From Arthrobacter agilis (lineage in GTDB: Bacteria; Actinomycetota; Actinomycetes; Actinomycetales; Micrococcaceae), in NCBI RefSeq assembly GCF_030816075.1, contig NZ_JAUSXO010000001.1, positions 3,224,001-3,288,000 of the forward strand: DNA of 64,000 bases, in the 5' to 3' direction. How positions within the stretch are numbered: the first letter of the stretch is position 1; every line of letters starts with the position of its first letter. The position numbers and the translations under genes were made by a program. Below, one piece after another: positions 48,891-58,019 of this stretch. The notes beneath the pieces were generated by a model, which did not search any database, was not told the origin of the DNA, and was given only the letters and a program-made list of their open reading frames with translations.

Positions 48891-50160
48891 CGTTCTCTCT
48901 CCCCCGTTGGTCTCCCGTTCCGCTGTCGGCGCCGGGAACTGTCAAGTGCACCTCCGCGATCCAGCCGCCCGACGGTCGGGGTCCGCATTCCACCGATCCG
49001 GCGTAGATGGCGGCGCGCTCCCGCATCCCGGCGATGCCCTGGCCCGAGCCGAGGGACACGGTCGGACCCATGGCGCCCCGGCCGTCGTCGGCGACGCGCA
49101 GGGTGACTTCGTCCCCGGTGCGGGCGATCGAGATGTCCACCAGAGTAACGCCCTTGCCGTACCGCAGGACATTGGTCAGCGACTCCTGCAGGATCCGGTA
49201 CACCGTCAGCTGGAAGGCGGGATCGTCCGGCAGCCGCGGGCCGCTCGTGGTCACCCTGAGTGGCAGCCCGGCCGCCCGGAATCCGTCGAGGAGCTGCGCG
49301 AGGGAACTCGACGAGGGCAGTGGCCCGAGGGTCTCGTTCGCGGCCTCGGCACGGAGGACCCCGAGGACCCGTCGCATGTCCGCCAGGGCGGTACGGCCCG
49401 TGCCGGACAGCTCCCCCAGGACCGCGGTGGCGCGGTCTGGATCGCGCTTCATGACGACGGCGGCGCCGTCGGAGAGCGCCACCATGACCGTCAGTGAATG
49501 CGCGACGACGTCGTGCATCTCCCGTGCGATCCTGTTGCGCTCCCCCGCGGACGCCAGCTCGGCGTTGCGGGCGGCCCACTCGCGCAGCTCGCTCTCGTGT
49601 TCCCGGTCCCGCCGCACCGTGATGCCTACGCCGGTCGCGATCCCCATGAACATCGCGATGAAGCCGCTGAGCAGCCACACCACACCCGGTGCGCCCTCGA
49701 ACGCGCTGACCGGGATGAGGAACAGGGTGCTGACCGAGCAGACCGTCGCCACTACCGCTGCCACGAGCGTCGGCCGCAGCGGGTAGGTGGCGGCCACCGT
49801 GTACAGGGCGAACATCGTCGCCACGCCGCTGCTGCCCCCGCCCTCGGTCAGGACACTGACGGGGACGTCGAGGACCGAGACGAAGGCGAGGACGAGCAGC
49901 GGCCGGTCGCGCCGGAAGGCCAGCGCCGCGGCCGCCAGGACCACGCCGGGAAGACCCACCCAGTTGTCCGAGTCGATGATGAGGAGGAGGGCGCCGGGAA
50001 AAGCGAAGAGGACGAACACGATGATGACCACCGTGTCCATGGCCCTCGGATGCTTGCGGAAGAACCGACGGAACGGACCCAGGCGTCGGGCGTTGAGCTC
50101 CGTGAAGGAGACCGCGGGCGTCCGGTCCGCGGTCTCCCTCATCGGGCGATTCTCACTCAA
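48847..50160 (-). CDS. Sensor histidine kinase (HisKA_3 type)
   Basis: A 437-residue membrane kinase. About four to six N-terminal helices (TVVIIVFVLFAFPGALLLII, PTLVAAVVATVCSVSTLFLI) are followed by HisKA_3 with REMHDVVAHSLTVMVALSDG (phospho-His in MHDVVAH) and an HATPase domain (TVYRILQESLTNVLRYGKGV, VADDGRGAMGPT, GSGQGIAGMRERAAIY). No extracellular sensor domain, so it may sense through its membrane part or the adjoining ABC transporter. GTG start or ATG six codons later; the 3' end overlaps the regulator gene. Confidence 0.9.
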   Translation of the reverse strand: MSENRPMRETADRTPAVSFTELNARRLGPFRRFFRKHPRAMDTVVIIVFVLFAFPGALLLIIDSDNWVGLPGVVLAAAALAFRRDRPLLVLAFVSVLDVPVSVLTEGGGSSGVATMFALYTVAATYPLRPTLVAAVVATVCSVSTLFLIPVSAFEGAPGVVWLLSGFIAMFMGIATGVGITVRRDREHESELREWAARNAELASAGERNRIAREMHDVVAHSLTVMVALSDGAAVVMKRDPDRATAVLGELSGTGRTALADMRRVLGVLRAEAANETLGPLPSSSSLAQLLDGFRAAGLPLRVTTSGPRLPDDPAFQLTVYRILQESLTNVLRYGKGVTLVDISIARTGDEVTLRVADDGRGAMGPTVSLGSGQGIAGMRERAAIYAGSVECGPRPSGGWIAEVHLTVPGADSGTGDQRGRENDDHRPQRAHQGSAR

Positions 50161-50188
50161 GGGTCGGGTCCATGGGCGTGAGGCGTTC

Positions 50189-51067
50189 CTAGACGTCCCG
50201 CTTCTTGGTAACGAGGAGGGACACCACGAGGAGCACGAGCGCCCAGGCGCCCATCACGAGGCCGCCCTCCCACTGGGTGAGGGCGTCACTCTCCGTCGTG
50301 ATGGCGACGAGCCGGTCACCCGCGTTGGTGGGCAGGAAGCGGGCTGCGTCGGGTATCCAGTCGGCCAGTCCGGAGAGGAGGTTCACGATGATCAGGGGGA
50401 CCACGAAGAACAACGCGACGGCCGTGACCACGCCGCCGGCGGTGTTGCGCAGGAGGGTGCCGATGGCCATCGAGATGATGGCGATGAAAGCGAGGTAGGT
50501 GCCCGTGTTGAGGATGCTCGGGAGGACACCCTCGGTCGACAGACTGAAGTCGAGGTCAGAGCCGAGGATGGGCTGCGCCACCAGATAGGAGAGGAACGCG
50601 GATCCTGCGCCGACGACGAAGGCCACCAGCGCCACGATGACGCTCTTTGCCAGCAGTGCCGGCACGCGCTTCGGCACCGCGACCATGGTGGAGCGGATCA
50701 TGCCCGTCGCCCACTCGGACGCGATCAGGACGACGGCCAGCGAGGCGAAGAGCAGCTGTCCGAAGATCAGCCCTGATGAGGGGATCATCAAGGCCTGCTC
50801 GGCGGGGTCGAAGCCCTGGGGAGGGCCGCCCGGGGGGCCCCCGGCGGAGTCGAAGTCCTGCTGTGTCATCGAGAGGGCCCAGGCCGCGAGTGCGGCGAGT
50901 CCCACCATCACGATGACGGTCGAGACGATGAGGATGACGGTCGAGGGGACGGTGGTGACCTTGATCCACTCGGATTTCAGCACCCGGCCGAATGTCACTC
51001 CCGGTCCGGACTCGCGGTTCGGCCGGGGCCGCTGCTGGGCGGGGGCGGGCGAGGTCGACGTTGCCAT
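50189..51067 (-). CDS. ABC-2 type transporter permease
   Basis: A 292-residue permease with six helices. A cytosolic N-terminus (FGRVLKSEWIKVTTVPSTVI), a periplasmic loop rich in Gly/Pro (GGPPGGPPQGFDPAE), and later EWATGMIRSTMVAVPKRVPA, FVVGAGSAFLSYLVAQPILG and the last-helix LVVSLLVTKKRDV identify an ABC-2 permease of the antibiotic/lantibiotic export type. It starts 2 bp after the ATPase gene stop and precedes the kinase gene by 28 bp. Confidence 0.89.
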   Translation of the reverse strand: MATSTSPAPAQQRPRPNRESGPGVTFGRVLKSEWIKVTTVPSTVILIVSTVIVMVGLAALAAWALSMTQQDFDSAGGPPGGPPQGFDPAEQALMIPSSGLIFGQLLFASLAVVLIASEWATGMIRSTMVAVPKRVPALLAKSVIVALVAFVVGAGSAFLSYLVAQPILGSDLDFSLSTEGVLPSILNTGTYLAFIAIISMAIGTLLRNTAGGVVTAVALFFVVPLIIVNLLSGLADWIPDAARFLPTNAGDRLVAITTESDALTQWEGGLVMGAWALVLLVVSLLVTKKRDV

Positions 51068-51069
51068 GG

Positions 51070-52017
51070 TCAGCGTCCTTCCACTGGTGCGGCAGCCTGG
51101 TCGGCGGTCGGCAGGTCGTGCGAGTGGTACTCGACTTCGGTCTGGGTGAGTTCCATGTAGGCGTCCTCGAGGGACACCTGCAGGGGCGTGAGTTCGTACA
51201 CGAGGACGCGTTCCCGCAGCGCGGTCTCCGCGATGCGGCGGGGGTCGACGCCGGTGATCTCGATCAGCTCGGGTTCGAGGACCTGCGCGGTGACCCCCTC
51301 GCCGGCGAGGCTGCCGAGGAGATCCTGCGGCCGGTCGGCCCGCACCCGCACGCGGGCCCTGCCCTGTCCGTCGATGATCGACTGGATGGGGGCGTCGGCG
51401 ATGATGCGGCCGCGCCCGATCACGATGAGGTGATCGGCGGTCAGGGCCATCTCGGACATGAGGTGGGAGGACAGGAAGACCGTGCGGCCCTCGGAGGCGA
51501 GGCCCTTGGCGAGGTGGCGCACCCACTGGACGCCCTCCGGGTCCAGGCCGTTGACGGGCTCGTCCAGGATGACGGTGTGGGGGTCCCCGAGGAGCGCTGC
51601 GGCGATGCCGAGGCGCTGGCCCATGCCGAGGGAGAAGCCTCCCACCCTCTTCTTCGCGACGGGACCGAGGCCCGTGAGCTCGATGACCTCCTTGACCCGG
51701 CTGTTCGGGATGCCGTGGGTGGCTGCCATGGCGCGGAGGTGGTTGTACGCGGAGCGCTTGGTGTGCACGGCCTTGGCGTCCAGCAGTGCACCGACTTCGC
51801 GCAGCGGTGCTCCGTGCTGGGCGTAGGGCCGCCCGTTGACGGTCACACGGCCGCCGCTGGGGTTGTCGAGACCGACGATCATGCGCATCGTGGTGGATTT
51901 GCCGGCACCGTTCGGGCCGAGGAAGCCTGTCACCTTGCCGGGCTGCACGGTGAAGGAGACGGCGTCCACGGCGGTTTTCGCGCCGTACCGCTTCGACAGG
52001 GCCTGAGCCTCGATCAT
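51070..52017 (-). CDS. ABC transporter ATP-binding protein
   Basis: A 315-residue ATPase: Walker A GFLGPNGAGKSTTMRM, signature GFSLGMGQRLGIAAAL (the LSGGQ equivalent), Walker B PHTVILDEPVNGLDPEGVQW and switch His LSSHLMSEMALTADH. A C-terminal domain of about 90 residues resembles that of bacitracin/lantibiotic resistance ATPases. MIEAQALSKRY is the start, with AAAGGACG upstream. With the permease it forms a drug or peptide exporter likely controlled by the adjoining two-component system. Confidence 0.9.
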   Translation of the reverse strand: MIEAQALSKRYGAKTAVDAVSFTVQPGKVTGFLGPNGAGKSTTMRMIVGLDNPSGGRVTVNGRPYAQHGAPLREVGALLDAKAVHTKRSAYNHLRAMAATHGIPNSRVKEVIELTGLGPVAKKRVGGFSLGMGQRLGIAAALLGDPHTVILDEPVNGLDPEGVQWVRHLAKGLASEGRTVFLSSHLMSEMALTADHLIVIGRGRIIADAPIQSIIDGQGRARVRVRADRPQDLLGSLAGEGVTAQVLEPELIEITGVDPRRIAETALRERVLVYELTPLQVSLEDAYMELTQTEVEYHSHDLPTADQAAAPVEGR

Positions 52018-52086
52018 GGTGCGTCCTTTGACTGGAGGGGGTTCGGGCGGTCCCGCTGCTGCGGGACCGGTACCTCCAACAGTAGG

Positions 52087-52117
52087 CCTGGGGCCGGTGG
52101 GTATCACCGGCCCCAGG
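52087..52117 (-). terminator. Hairpin terminator of the drrAB-like operon
   Basis: CCTGGGGCCGGTG-GGTAT-CACCGGCCCCAGG, a perfect 13-bp stem, 49 bp after the permease stop. Confidence 0.85.
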
Positions 52118-52165
52118 GATGATCACGGGCGGACGGGCCGTACCCCTTTCGGACGACGCCTCCGG

Positions 52166-53041
52166 TCAGCGGCTGCTGATGAGGGTGAACTTGCGGATGC
52201 ACAGTGGAATGAAGACCACCAGCATCAGGGCGGCACCGATCAGCACGGTCAGCACCGCGTTCTGCATCGGCCAGACGTCGGGCGCCGGCACGGTACCCGT
52301 GTTGCCGAACAGTTCGCGGGCGGCCTGTACGAGAGCCGAGACCGGGTTCCAGTTGGCGAAGGTCTCGAGGGCGCTGGGCAGGTTCTGCGACTGCACGAAT
52401 GCGTTCGAGATGAACGTGAGCGGGAACAGGATCATGAAGGACGCGTTGTTGATGACCTCCGGGGACTTCACGGACATGCCGAGCAGGGCCATCACCCAGC
52501 TGAAGGCGTACGAGAAGAGCAGCAGGAGCCCGAGGCCCGCGAAGAAGCTGCTCATGGACGCGTTGACGCGCCACCCGACCACGAACCCGGTGGCCATCAT
52601 GATGACCACCGACAGCGCATTGAGTACGAGGTCGCTGTTGGTCCGCCCGATCAGTACCGCGGAGGAGCTCATCGGCAGGGTGCGGAACCGGTCGATGATG
52701 CCGTCCTTCAGGTCCTGGGCCATCGCCGAGCCGGAGAACGTGGAGCCGAAGATCACCGTCTGCGCGAAGATGCCCGCCATGAGGTACTGCGTGTAGTCAC
52801 TGCCCTCCACCTGGATGGACCCGCCGTAGATCTGGCTGAACAGCAGCACGAACATGATCGGCTGGAGGACGGCGAAGATCAGCATGTCCGGTGAGCGCTT
52901 CAGCTTCGTCAGGTTGCGTTTGGTGACGGTCCAGCCGTCGGAGAACCACATCGACAGTTCGGACGGAGCCTCGGACGCGGCGTCGCGCGCCCTGGACCGC
53001 TGGTTCTCGGGCTGCCGGCCCTCGGGTGCCAGGACGCTCAT
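52166..53041 (-). CDS. DrrB-like ABC-2 transporter permease
   Basis: A 291-residue permease with six helices. A short cytosolic start and DGWTVTKRNLTKLKRSPDML precede IFAVLQPIMFVLLFSQIYGG, and the DrrB-type signature GIIDRFRTLPMSSSAVLIGR and LIFPLTFISNAFVQSQNLPS are present. It partners the DrrA-like ATPase (ATGA overlap) to export hydrophobic drugs or lipids. Confidence 0.92.
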   Translation of the reverse strand: MSVLAPEGRQPENQRSRARDAASEAPSELSMWFSDGWTVTKRNLTKLKRSPDMLIFAVLQPIMFVLLFSQIYGGSIQVEGSDYTQYLMAGIFAQTVIFGSTFSGSAMAQDLKDGIIDRFRTLPMSSSAVLIGRTNSDLVLNALSVVIMMATGFVVGWRVNASMSSFFAGLGLLLLFSYAFSWVMALLGMSVKSPEVINNASFMILFPLTFISNAFVQSQNLPSALETFANWNPVSALVQAARELFGNTGTVPAPDVWPMQNAVLTVLIGAALMLVVFIPLCIRKFTLISSR

Positions 53042-54027
53042 GCCGCCGCCTCCTTCTGCGTTGCCGTCTCGTGTGTCTCCTCGGTCCGGTGACCGGTGAG
53101 CTTGAGGAAGACGTCGTCGAGGCTCGGTCGCCTCATCCCGGCGTCGTGCAGTTCGATGCCCGCCTCGCCGAGATCCGACAGGATGTACTGCAGGGCGCGG
53201 GGGCCGTCGGTGACCGCGACCTCCACGGTGCGGCCGTCCCCACCGACGCTCGGCTCGCCGTCGCCGTGGCGCCCGAGGATCTCGCGGGCGAGCGGGGCGT
53301 CGGGGGCCTCGACGAGCGAGACCACCACCCGGTGTCCGCCGATCTGGGCCTTCAGCTCGTCCGCGGTCCCTTCGGCGATGGTCCTGCCGCCGTCGATCAC
53401 CGCGATGTCGTCCGACAGCTGGTCCGCTTCCTCGAGGTACTGCGTGGTGAGGAGCAGCGTGGTGCCGTCGCGGACGAGGTCCTTGATGATGCCCCAGAGT
53501 GCGAGGCGGCTCCGGGGGTCCAGCCCGGTGGTCGGCTCGTCCAGGAAGAGGATCTTCGGGTTGATCACCAGTGCACCGGCCAGGTCGATCCTGCGCCGCA
53601 TGCCGCCGGAGAAGCCCTTGACCGGCCGGTTGCCGGCTTCCGTCAGCTCGAACTGGTCGATGAGCTGCTGCGCCCGGTGCTTCGCCTCACGGGCACTCAG
53701 GTGGTAGAGCCTGCCGACCATCTCGAGGTTCTCGAAGCCGGTCAGTCCCTCGTCGACCGCCGCGTACTGCCCGGAGACGCCGATGATGCGCCGTGCTGCC
53801 TTCGGGTCCCGCAGGACGTCGATGCCGTCGATGTGCGCCGTGCCGGAGGTCGGCTGGATGAGGGTGGTCAGGATCTTCACCACGGTGGTCTTGCCGGCAC
53901 CGTTCGGGCCCAGCAGGGCCTTGACTGTTCCCTGGGGAACGGAAAGGTTCATGCCGTCGAGCGCGTGGACGGGCCCGCTCTTCGACGAATAGGTCTTCTT
54001 CAGACTTTCTGCCTCGATAATCGCCAT
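53038..54027 (-). CDS. DrrA-like daunorubicin-resistance ABC ATPase
   Basis: A 329-residue ATPase with Walker A LLGPNGAGKTTVVKIL, Q-loop GQYAAVDEGLTG, signature KGFSGGMRRRIDLAGA, Walker B PKILFLDEPTTGLDPRSR and the DrrA-specific C-terminal extension (HDAGMRRPSLDDVFLKLTGH) that contacts DrrB. It is the first gene of a two-gene operon with the permease. Confidence 0.93.
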   Translation of the reverse strand: MAIIEAESLKKTYSSKSGPVHALDGMNLSVPQGTVKALLGPNGAGKTTVVKILTTLIQPTSGTAHIDGIDVLRDPKAARRIIGVSGQYAAVDEGLTGFENLEMVGRLYHLSAREAKHRAQQLIDQFELTEAGNRPVKGFSGGMRRRIDLAGALVINPKILFLDEPTTGLDPRSRLALWGIIKDLVRDGTTLLLTTQYLEEADQLSDDIAVIDGGRTIAEGTADELKAQIGGHRVVVSLVEAPDAPLAREILGRHGDGEPSVGGDGRTVEVAVTDGPRALQYILSDLGEAGIELHDAGMRRPSLDDVFLKLTGHRTEETHETATQKEAAA

Positions 54028-54059
54028 TCCAAAAGGGTAGGACCGCCCCTTCGGCGAAC

Positions 54060-55280
54060 CTAGGGACTTCGGTCAGATGCTGTCCGCAATGGCTCGTCGC
54101 TCTCGACCGGCCGTTCACGGGCTGCAGGGGCCACGAGGAAGGAGGCGAGCACGGCGACACCGACGGCCAGCAGGGCGTTGCGGATACCGACGACGTCGCC
54201 GAGGAAACCGATGAGGGGCGGCCCGGCGAGGAAGGCGGTGTAGCCGATGGTGGCGACGACCGAGACGCGCGCGGCGGCACGCGTCGGATCATCCGCTGCC
54301 GCCGACATCCCCATGGGGAACCCGAGTGCGGCGCCCGCGCCCCACAGGATGGCCCCGACGCCCGCCAGCGGCACGTTCGGTGCGGCCACGAAGATCACGA
54401 GGCCCACGAGGGAGGACCCCAGGCTCGCCTGCAGGACCCGCACGCGTCCGAAACGGTCGATCAGGGGGCCGCCCAGGAACCGCACCGTCGTCATCGCCGC
54501 GACGAAGACCGCGAACATGACCGCTCCGGTGCTCTCGGTGGTGCCGAGCCCGTCCACGCTCGCCTTCGCCACCCAGTCGTTCGCGGCGCCTTCGGTCAGC
54601 GCTGCCCCCAGCACCACGAGGCCGATCAGCAGGGTCCGGGCTTCGCCCCATGCACCGAGCCCCCGCTGGCGGGTGCCGTCGTGCTCCGGTGCGGTCGGGG
54701 CGTCGTCCGCCGTCGTCTCGGGCAGGAAGTGGCGGGGCGTCCACAGGGAGACGGCAAGGCTGAGCACCGCTACGGCGACGAGATGCGCGGACAGCGACAC
54801 GTCCATCGCCGAGAGCCCGGCGCCGACGAGGGCGCCCACGAACGCGCCGCCGCTGAACGCGGCGTGGAAGCGCGGCATGATCGTCCGGCCCACGAGGCGC
54901 TCGACGTCGGCCCCCTCGATGTTCTGTCCCACGTCCCACAGGGCGATCCCGCACCCGAACAGGAACAGGCCGACGGCGACCACCGGCACGGACACGATGG
55001 CCAGGCCGACCGCGACGGACGTGGCAGCCACAGCGGCGGCCGTGCCTCCGATCCGCACGGTGTTCCCGGTGCCGAAGCGGGCCGAGATCACTCCCGCGAG
55101 GGGGAGGGACAGCATCGAGCCGACGGCACCGACCAGGAGGAGGGTGCCGATCTGGCCGGCTCCGAGCCCCAGCGTGTCCGAGGCGGCGGGGATGCGTGCG
55201 GCCCAGCTCGCGAAGACGAGACCGTTGAGCCCGAAGATGGCGTAGGTGGCGATCATGGCGGCTCGGACGGCAGGTTTCAC
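54060..55280 (-). CDS. MFS transporter (YbjJ-like)
   Basis: A 406-residue major facilitator with twelve helices. VRAAMIATYAIFGLNGLVFA, SWAARIPAASDTLGLGAGQI, GTLLLVGAVGSMLSLPLAGV and the later GAALGFPMGMSAAADDPTRA are typical of the YbjJ/FucP-like branch (COG0738/2814). GTG start preceded by GGTGG; the 32 open codons further upstream overlap a DnaA-box palindrome and are not coding-like. Substrate unknown. Confidence 0.87.
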   Translation of the reverse strand: MKPAVRAAMIATYAIFGLNGLVFASWAARIPAASDTLGLGAGQIGTLLLVGAVGSMLSLPLAGVISARFGTGNTVRIGGTAAAVAATSVAVGLAIVSVPVVAVGLFLFGCGIALWDVGQNIEGADVERLVGRTIMPRFHAAFSGGAFVGALVGAGLSAMDVSLSAHLVAVAVLSLAVSLWTPRHFLPETTADDAPTAPEHDGTRQRGLGAWGEARTLLIGLVVLGAALTEGAANDWVAKASVDGLGTTESTGAVMFAVFVAAMTTVRFLGGPLIDRFGRVRVLQASLGSSLVGLVIFVAAPNVPLAGVGAILWGAGAALGFPMGMSAAADDPTRAAARVSVVATIGYTAFLAGPPLIGFLGDVVGIRNALLAVGVAVLASFLVAPAARERPVESDEPLRTASDRSP

Positions 55281-55363
55281 TCTGCCACCGTAGGCGGCAG
55301 CCGCCGTGGTCCACAAACGTGGTTCACGGACGTGCTCCACGACCGGGAGCCGACGCCGCCAAC

Positions 55364-55390
55364 GGGTTGTCCACAAATTGTGGACAACCC
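55364..55390. promoter_or_regulatory. Palindromic pair of consensus DnaA boxes
   Basis: A perfect 13-bp inverted repeat around one central base contains TTGTCCACA at 55367-55375 and its complement TGTGGACAA at 55379-55387. More box-like 9-mers follow (TGTGGATGA at 55391, TTGTGGAGG at 55402) and precede (GGTCCACAA near 55309). It could equally fold as an 11-bp terminator stem with loop AAATT after the ABC-F gene. Confidence 0.55.
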
Positions 55391-55448
55391 TGTGGATGAC
55401 GTTGTGGAGGGCCTGTGGAGGGACTGGGGAGTGCGGGGCGGCTGCGGC

Positions 55449-57131
55449 TCAGCGCGCCCGGACCACCCTGCTCTCGTCCCACACGGGTTCCTTCGTCTCG
55501 TACACCTTGCCGTCGGACCCGAACACGAGGAACCGGTCGAAGCTGCGGGCGAACCAGCGGTCGTGGGTGACGGCCATGACGGTTCCCTCGAAGGCGCCGA
55601 TGGCCCGCTCGAGCGCCTCCGCCGAGTGCAGGTCGAGGTTGTCCGTCGGCTCGTCGAGCAGCAGGAGGGTGGCTCCGGAGAGCTCCAGGAGCAGGATCTG
55701 CAGCCGCGCCTGCTGACCTCCCGACAGGGAGTCGTAGGGCTGTTCGGCCTGCGCGGCCAGTCCGTAGCGGTCGAGGACGGCGGATGCGGCCTCACGGCCC
55801 AGCCCCGACCGGTGCTCGTCGCCCCGGTGGAGGATGTCCACGAGGGTGCGGCCGAGGAGGTCCGGCCGCGCGTGCGTCTGCGCGAAGAATCCGGGCCGGA
55901 TGCGCGCCCCGAGCTTCACGGAGCCCTCGTGCGGCACGGCGGCGATGTCGACGTCGGACACCGGCTGGTGCTCCTTGTCCGGGTCGGATCCGCCGGCGGC
56001 GAGCAGCCGCAGGAAGTGCGACTTCCCGGAGCCGTTGGAGCCCAGCACCCCCACGCGGTCCCCGAACCAGATCTCGGTGCTGAACGGCTTCATCAGTCCG
56101 GTCAGTTCGAGCTTCTGGGCGACGACGGCGCGCTTGGCGGTCCGGCCGCCCTGCAGGCGCATCGACACCTTCTGCTCGAGGGGGATCGCCTCGGGTGGAC
56201 CGGCCTCGAGGAACTTCGCGAGACGGGTCTGCGCCGCGTGGTACCGGTTGGCCATGTCGGAGCGGAACGCTGCCTTGTTCTTGTACATGTTGACGAGTTC
56301 CTTGAGCTTGAGGTGCTCCTCGTCCCAGCGCTTGCGCAGTTCCTCGAACCGCGCGTTGCGGTCCTCACGCGCCTTCAGATAGGTCTCGAAGCCGCCGCCG
56401 TGCGTCCACGAGGACGCCCCGAGCGCCCCGGGCTCCAGGGTCACGATGCGCGTTGCCGCGTTGGCGAGCAGCTCACGGTCGTGGCTGACGAAGAGCACGG
56501 ACTTCTTCGACTCGCGCAGCTTCGCCTCCAGCCAGCGCTTGCCGGGGACGTCGAGGTAGTTGTCCGGCTCGTCGAGGAGCAGGAGCTCGTCGGGGCCGGA
56601 GAACAGCGCCTCCAGCACGAGGCGTTTCTGTTCACCGCCCGAGAGCGACGACGCCGCCCGGTACTGCGCGCGGTCGAACGGGACACCGAGGGCCGCCATG
56701 GTGACCTCGTCCCACGTGGTCTCGAGCTCGTAGCCCCCGGCGTCGCCCCAGTCGGCGATGGCCTGGGCGTACTTCATCTGCGCGGGCTCGTCGTCGGTCT
56801 CCATCATCGCGAGTTCGGCGTCGTCGATCCGCGTGGCGGCCGCGGCGAGCGCAGGCGGCGCGGCCGAGACCAGGAGGTCACGGACGGTCGTGTCGTCGCG
56901 CACCTGCCCGACGAACTGCCGCATGATCCCCATGGAGCCGGAGCGGCTGACCGCCCCCTCATCGGGGGCGAGATCTCCGGAGATAATGCGCAGGAGGGTG
57001 GTCTTGCCGGTGCCGTTCGGGCCTATCAGGGCCGTCTTGTGGCCGTCGCCCACCTTGAAGGCCACGCCGTTGAGCAGCTGCCTGCCGTCGGAGAGGAAGT
57101 AGTCGATACCGGAGACGTCGAGATGGGCCAC
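55449..57131 (-). CDS. ABC-F family ATP-binding cassette protein
   Basis: A 560-residue soluble protein with two ABC cassettes: Walker A GPNGTGKTTLLRI and GSNGSGKSHFLRLL, signatures LSGGEQKRLVLEAL and LSGGQQARLQILLL, Walker B LLLLDEPDNYLDVP and LLLLDEPTDNLDLH. The linker (YLKAREDRNARFEELRKRWD, KLKELVNMYKNKAAFRSDMA) is the P-site tRNA interaction motif region. There are no membrane helices. ABC-F proteins act on ribosomes in translation control or antibiotic resistance; the subfamily here is not assigned. GTG start. Confidence 0.92.
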   Translation of the reverse strand: MAHLDVSGIDYFLSDGRQLLNGVAFKVGDGHKTALIGPNGTGKTTLLRIISGDLAPDEGAVSRSGSMGIMRQFVGQVRDDTTVRDLLVSAAPPALAAAATRIDDAELAMMETDDEPAQMKYAQAIADWGDAGGYELETTWDEVTMAALGVPFDRAQYRAASSLSGGEQKRLVLEALFSGPDELLLLDEPDNYLDVPGKRWLEAKLRESKKSVLFVSHDRELLANAATRIVTLEPGALGASSWTHGGGFETYLKAREDRNARFEELRKRWDEEHLKLKELVNMYKNKAAFRSDMANRYHAAQTRLAKFLEAGPPEAIPLEQKVSMRLQGGRTAKRAVVAQKLELTGLMKPFSTEIWFGDRVGVLGSNGSGKSHFLRLLAAGGSDPDKEHQPVSDVDIAAVPHEGSVKLGARIRPGFFAQTHARPDLLGRTLVDILHRGDEHRSGLGREAASAVLDRYGLAAQAEQPYDSLSGGQQARLQILLLELSGATLLLLDEPTDNLDLHSAEALERAIGAFEGTVMAVTHDRWFARSFDRFLVFGSDGKVYETKEPVWDESRVVRAR

Positions 57132-57176
57132 GCATCCAGTCTTCCATCCGGGGGCAAACCCGGAGCCCCCTCCCGG

Positions 57177-57917
57177 TCAGCGCCCGGTGTCGCCCGGCAT
57201 CATCCGGTACCCCACGCCGCGCACGGTCCGGATGTAACGGGGGTTGCTCGTGTCCTCGCCGAGTTTCTTGCGCAGGTTGCGGATATGCACCTCCACGAGG
57301 TGGTGGTCCTGGCTCCAGCCGTCGCCCCACACACGGTTCAGGAGTGCCTCGCGCGTCCACACCCGCTGGGCGCCCGTCAGCAGGGTCTCCAGGAGATCGA
57401 ACTCGATGCGCGTCAGCGCGAGTTCCTGCCCGTTCAGGGCGACCACGCGCCCCTCCACGTCCATGGTGAGATCGCTGTGGCGCAGGAGGGCGTTCCCGTC
57501 CGGTTCCGTCAGCTGCGGGGTGCCGGCACCCGCACCCGTCCGGGGCCTGCGGAACATCGCCGAGACGCGCGCCGAGAGCTCCCGGGGGCTGAAGGGCTTG
57601 CCGATGAAGTCGTCGGCGCCGATCTCCAGGCCGATCAGCCGGTCGATCTCGTCCTGGCGGGCGGTCACCATCACGATGTAGGCGTCGCTGGAGGCCCTGC
57701 ACTGCCGGCACACCTCGACGCCGTCGAGGTCCGGCAGGTTGAGGTCGAGCGTGATCAGATCGGGCGCGTACTCGGCGAGCGCCGCCAGGCCCTCGAAGCC
57801 GGACCGGGCCTCGACGGTCGTGAAGCCGTTCATGCGCAGCGTGGTGGCGAGCAGTTCGCTGATATCCGGATCGTCCTCGATGATCAGCGCCGTGCGCTGG
57901 GACGTGGGAACGGACAT
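57177..57917 (-). CDS. OmpR/PhoB family response regulator
   Basis: A 246-residue regulator: receiver domain (ALIIEDDPDISELLATTLRM, phospho-Asp in DLITLDLNLPDLDG, Lys in DDFIGKPFSPREL) and winged-helix DNA-binding domain (RVVALNGQELALTRIEFDLL, VWGDGWSQDHHLVEVHIRNL, YIRTVRGVGYRM). No kinase gene adjoins, so it is an orphan here. The ATG has only a poor ribosome binding site and may follow a short leader. Confidence 0.92.
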   Translation of the reverse strand: MSVPTSQRTALIIEDDPDISELLATTLRMNGFTTVEARSGFEGLAALAEYAPDLITLDLNLPDLDGVEVCRQCRASSDAYIVMVTARQDEIDRLIGLEIGADDFIGKPFSPRELSARVSAMFRRPRTGAGAGTPQLTEPDGNALLRHSDLTMDVEGRVVALNGQELALTRIEFDLLETLLTGAQRVWTREALLNRVWGDGWSQDHHLVEVHIRNLRKKLGEDTSNPRYIRTVRGVGYRMMPGDTGR

Positions 57918-58019
57918 GAGACAAGAGTTCCACATCCGAGGGCCGCAGGTCGCCCCGAGATGCCGATTCCCCTCAACGAATCCGGAGGAACCGCTCCCCG
58001 GCACCCGTAGACTGCCGGG

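Noticed and set aside
54681..58010. An 1109-codon open frame on the plus strand across the MFS, ABC-F and response-regulator genes
   Set aside because: It is antisense to three well-supported genes; long open frames are expected opposite GC-rich genes. The translation is His/Arg/Gly-rich without domains.
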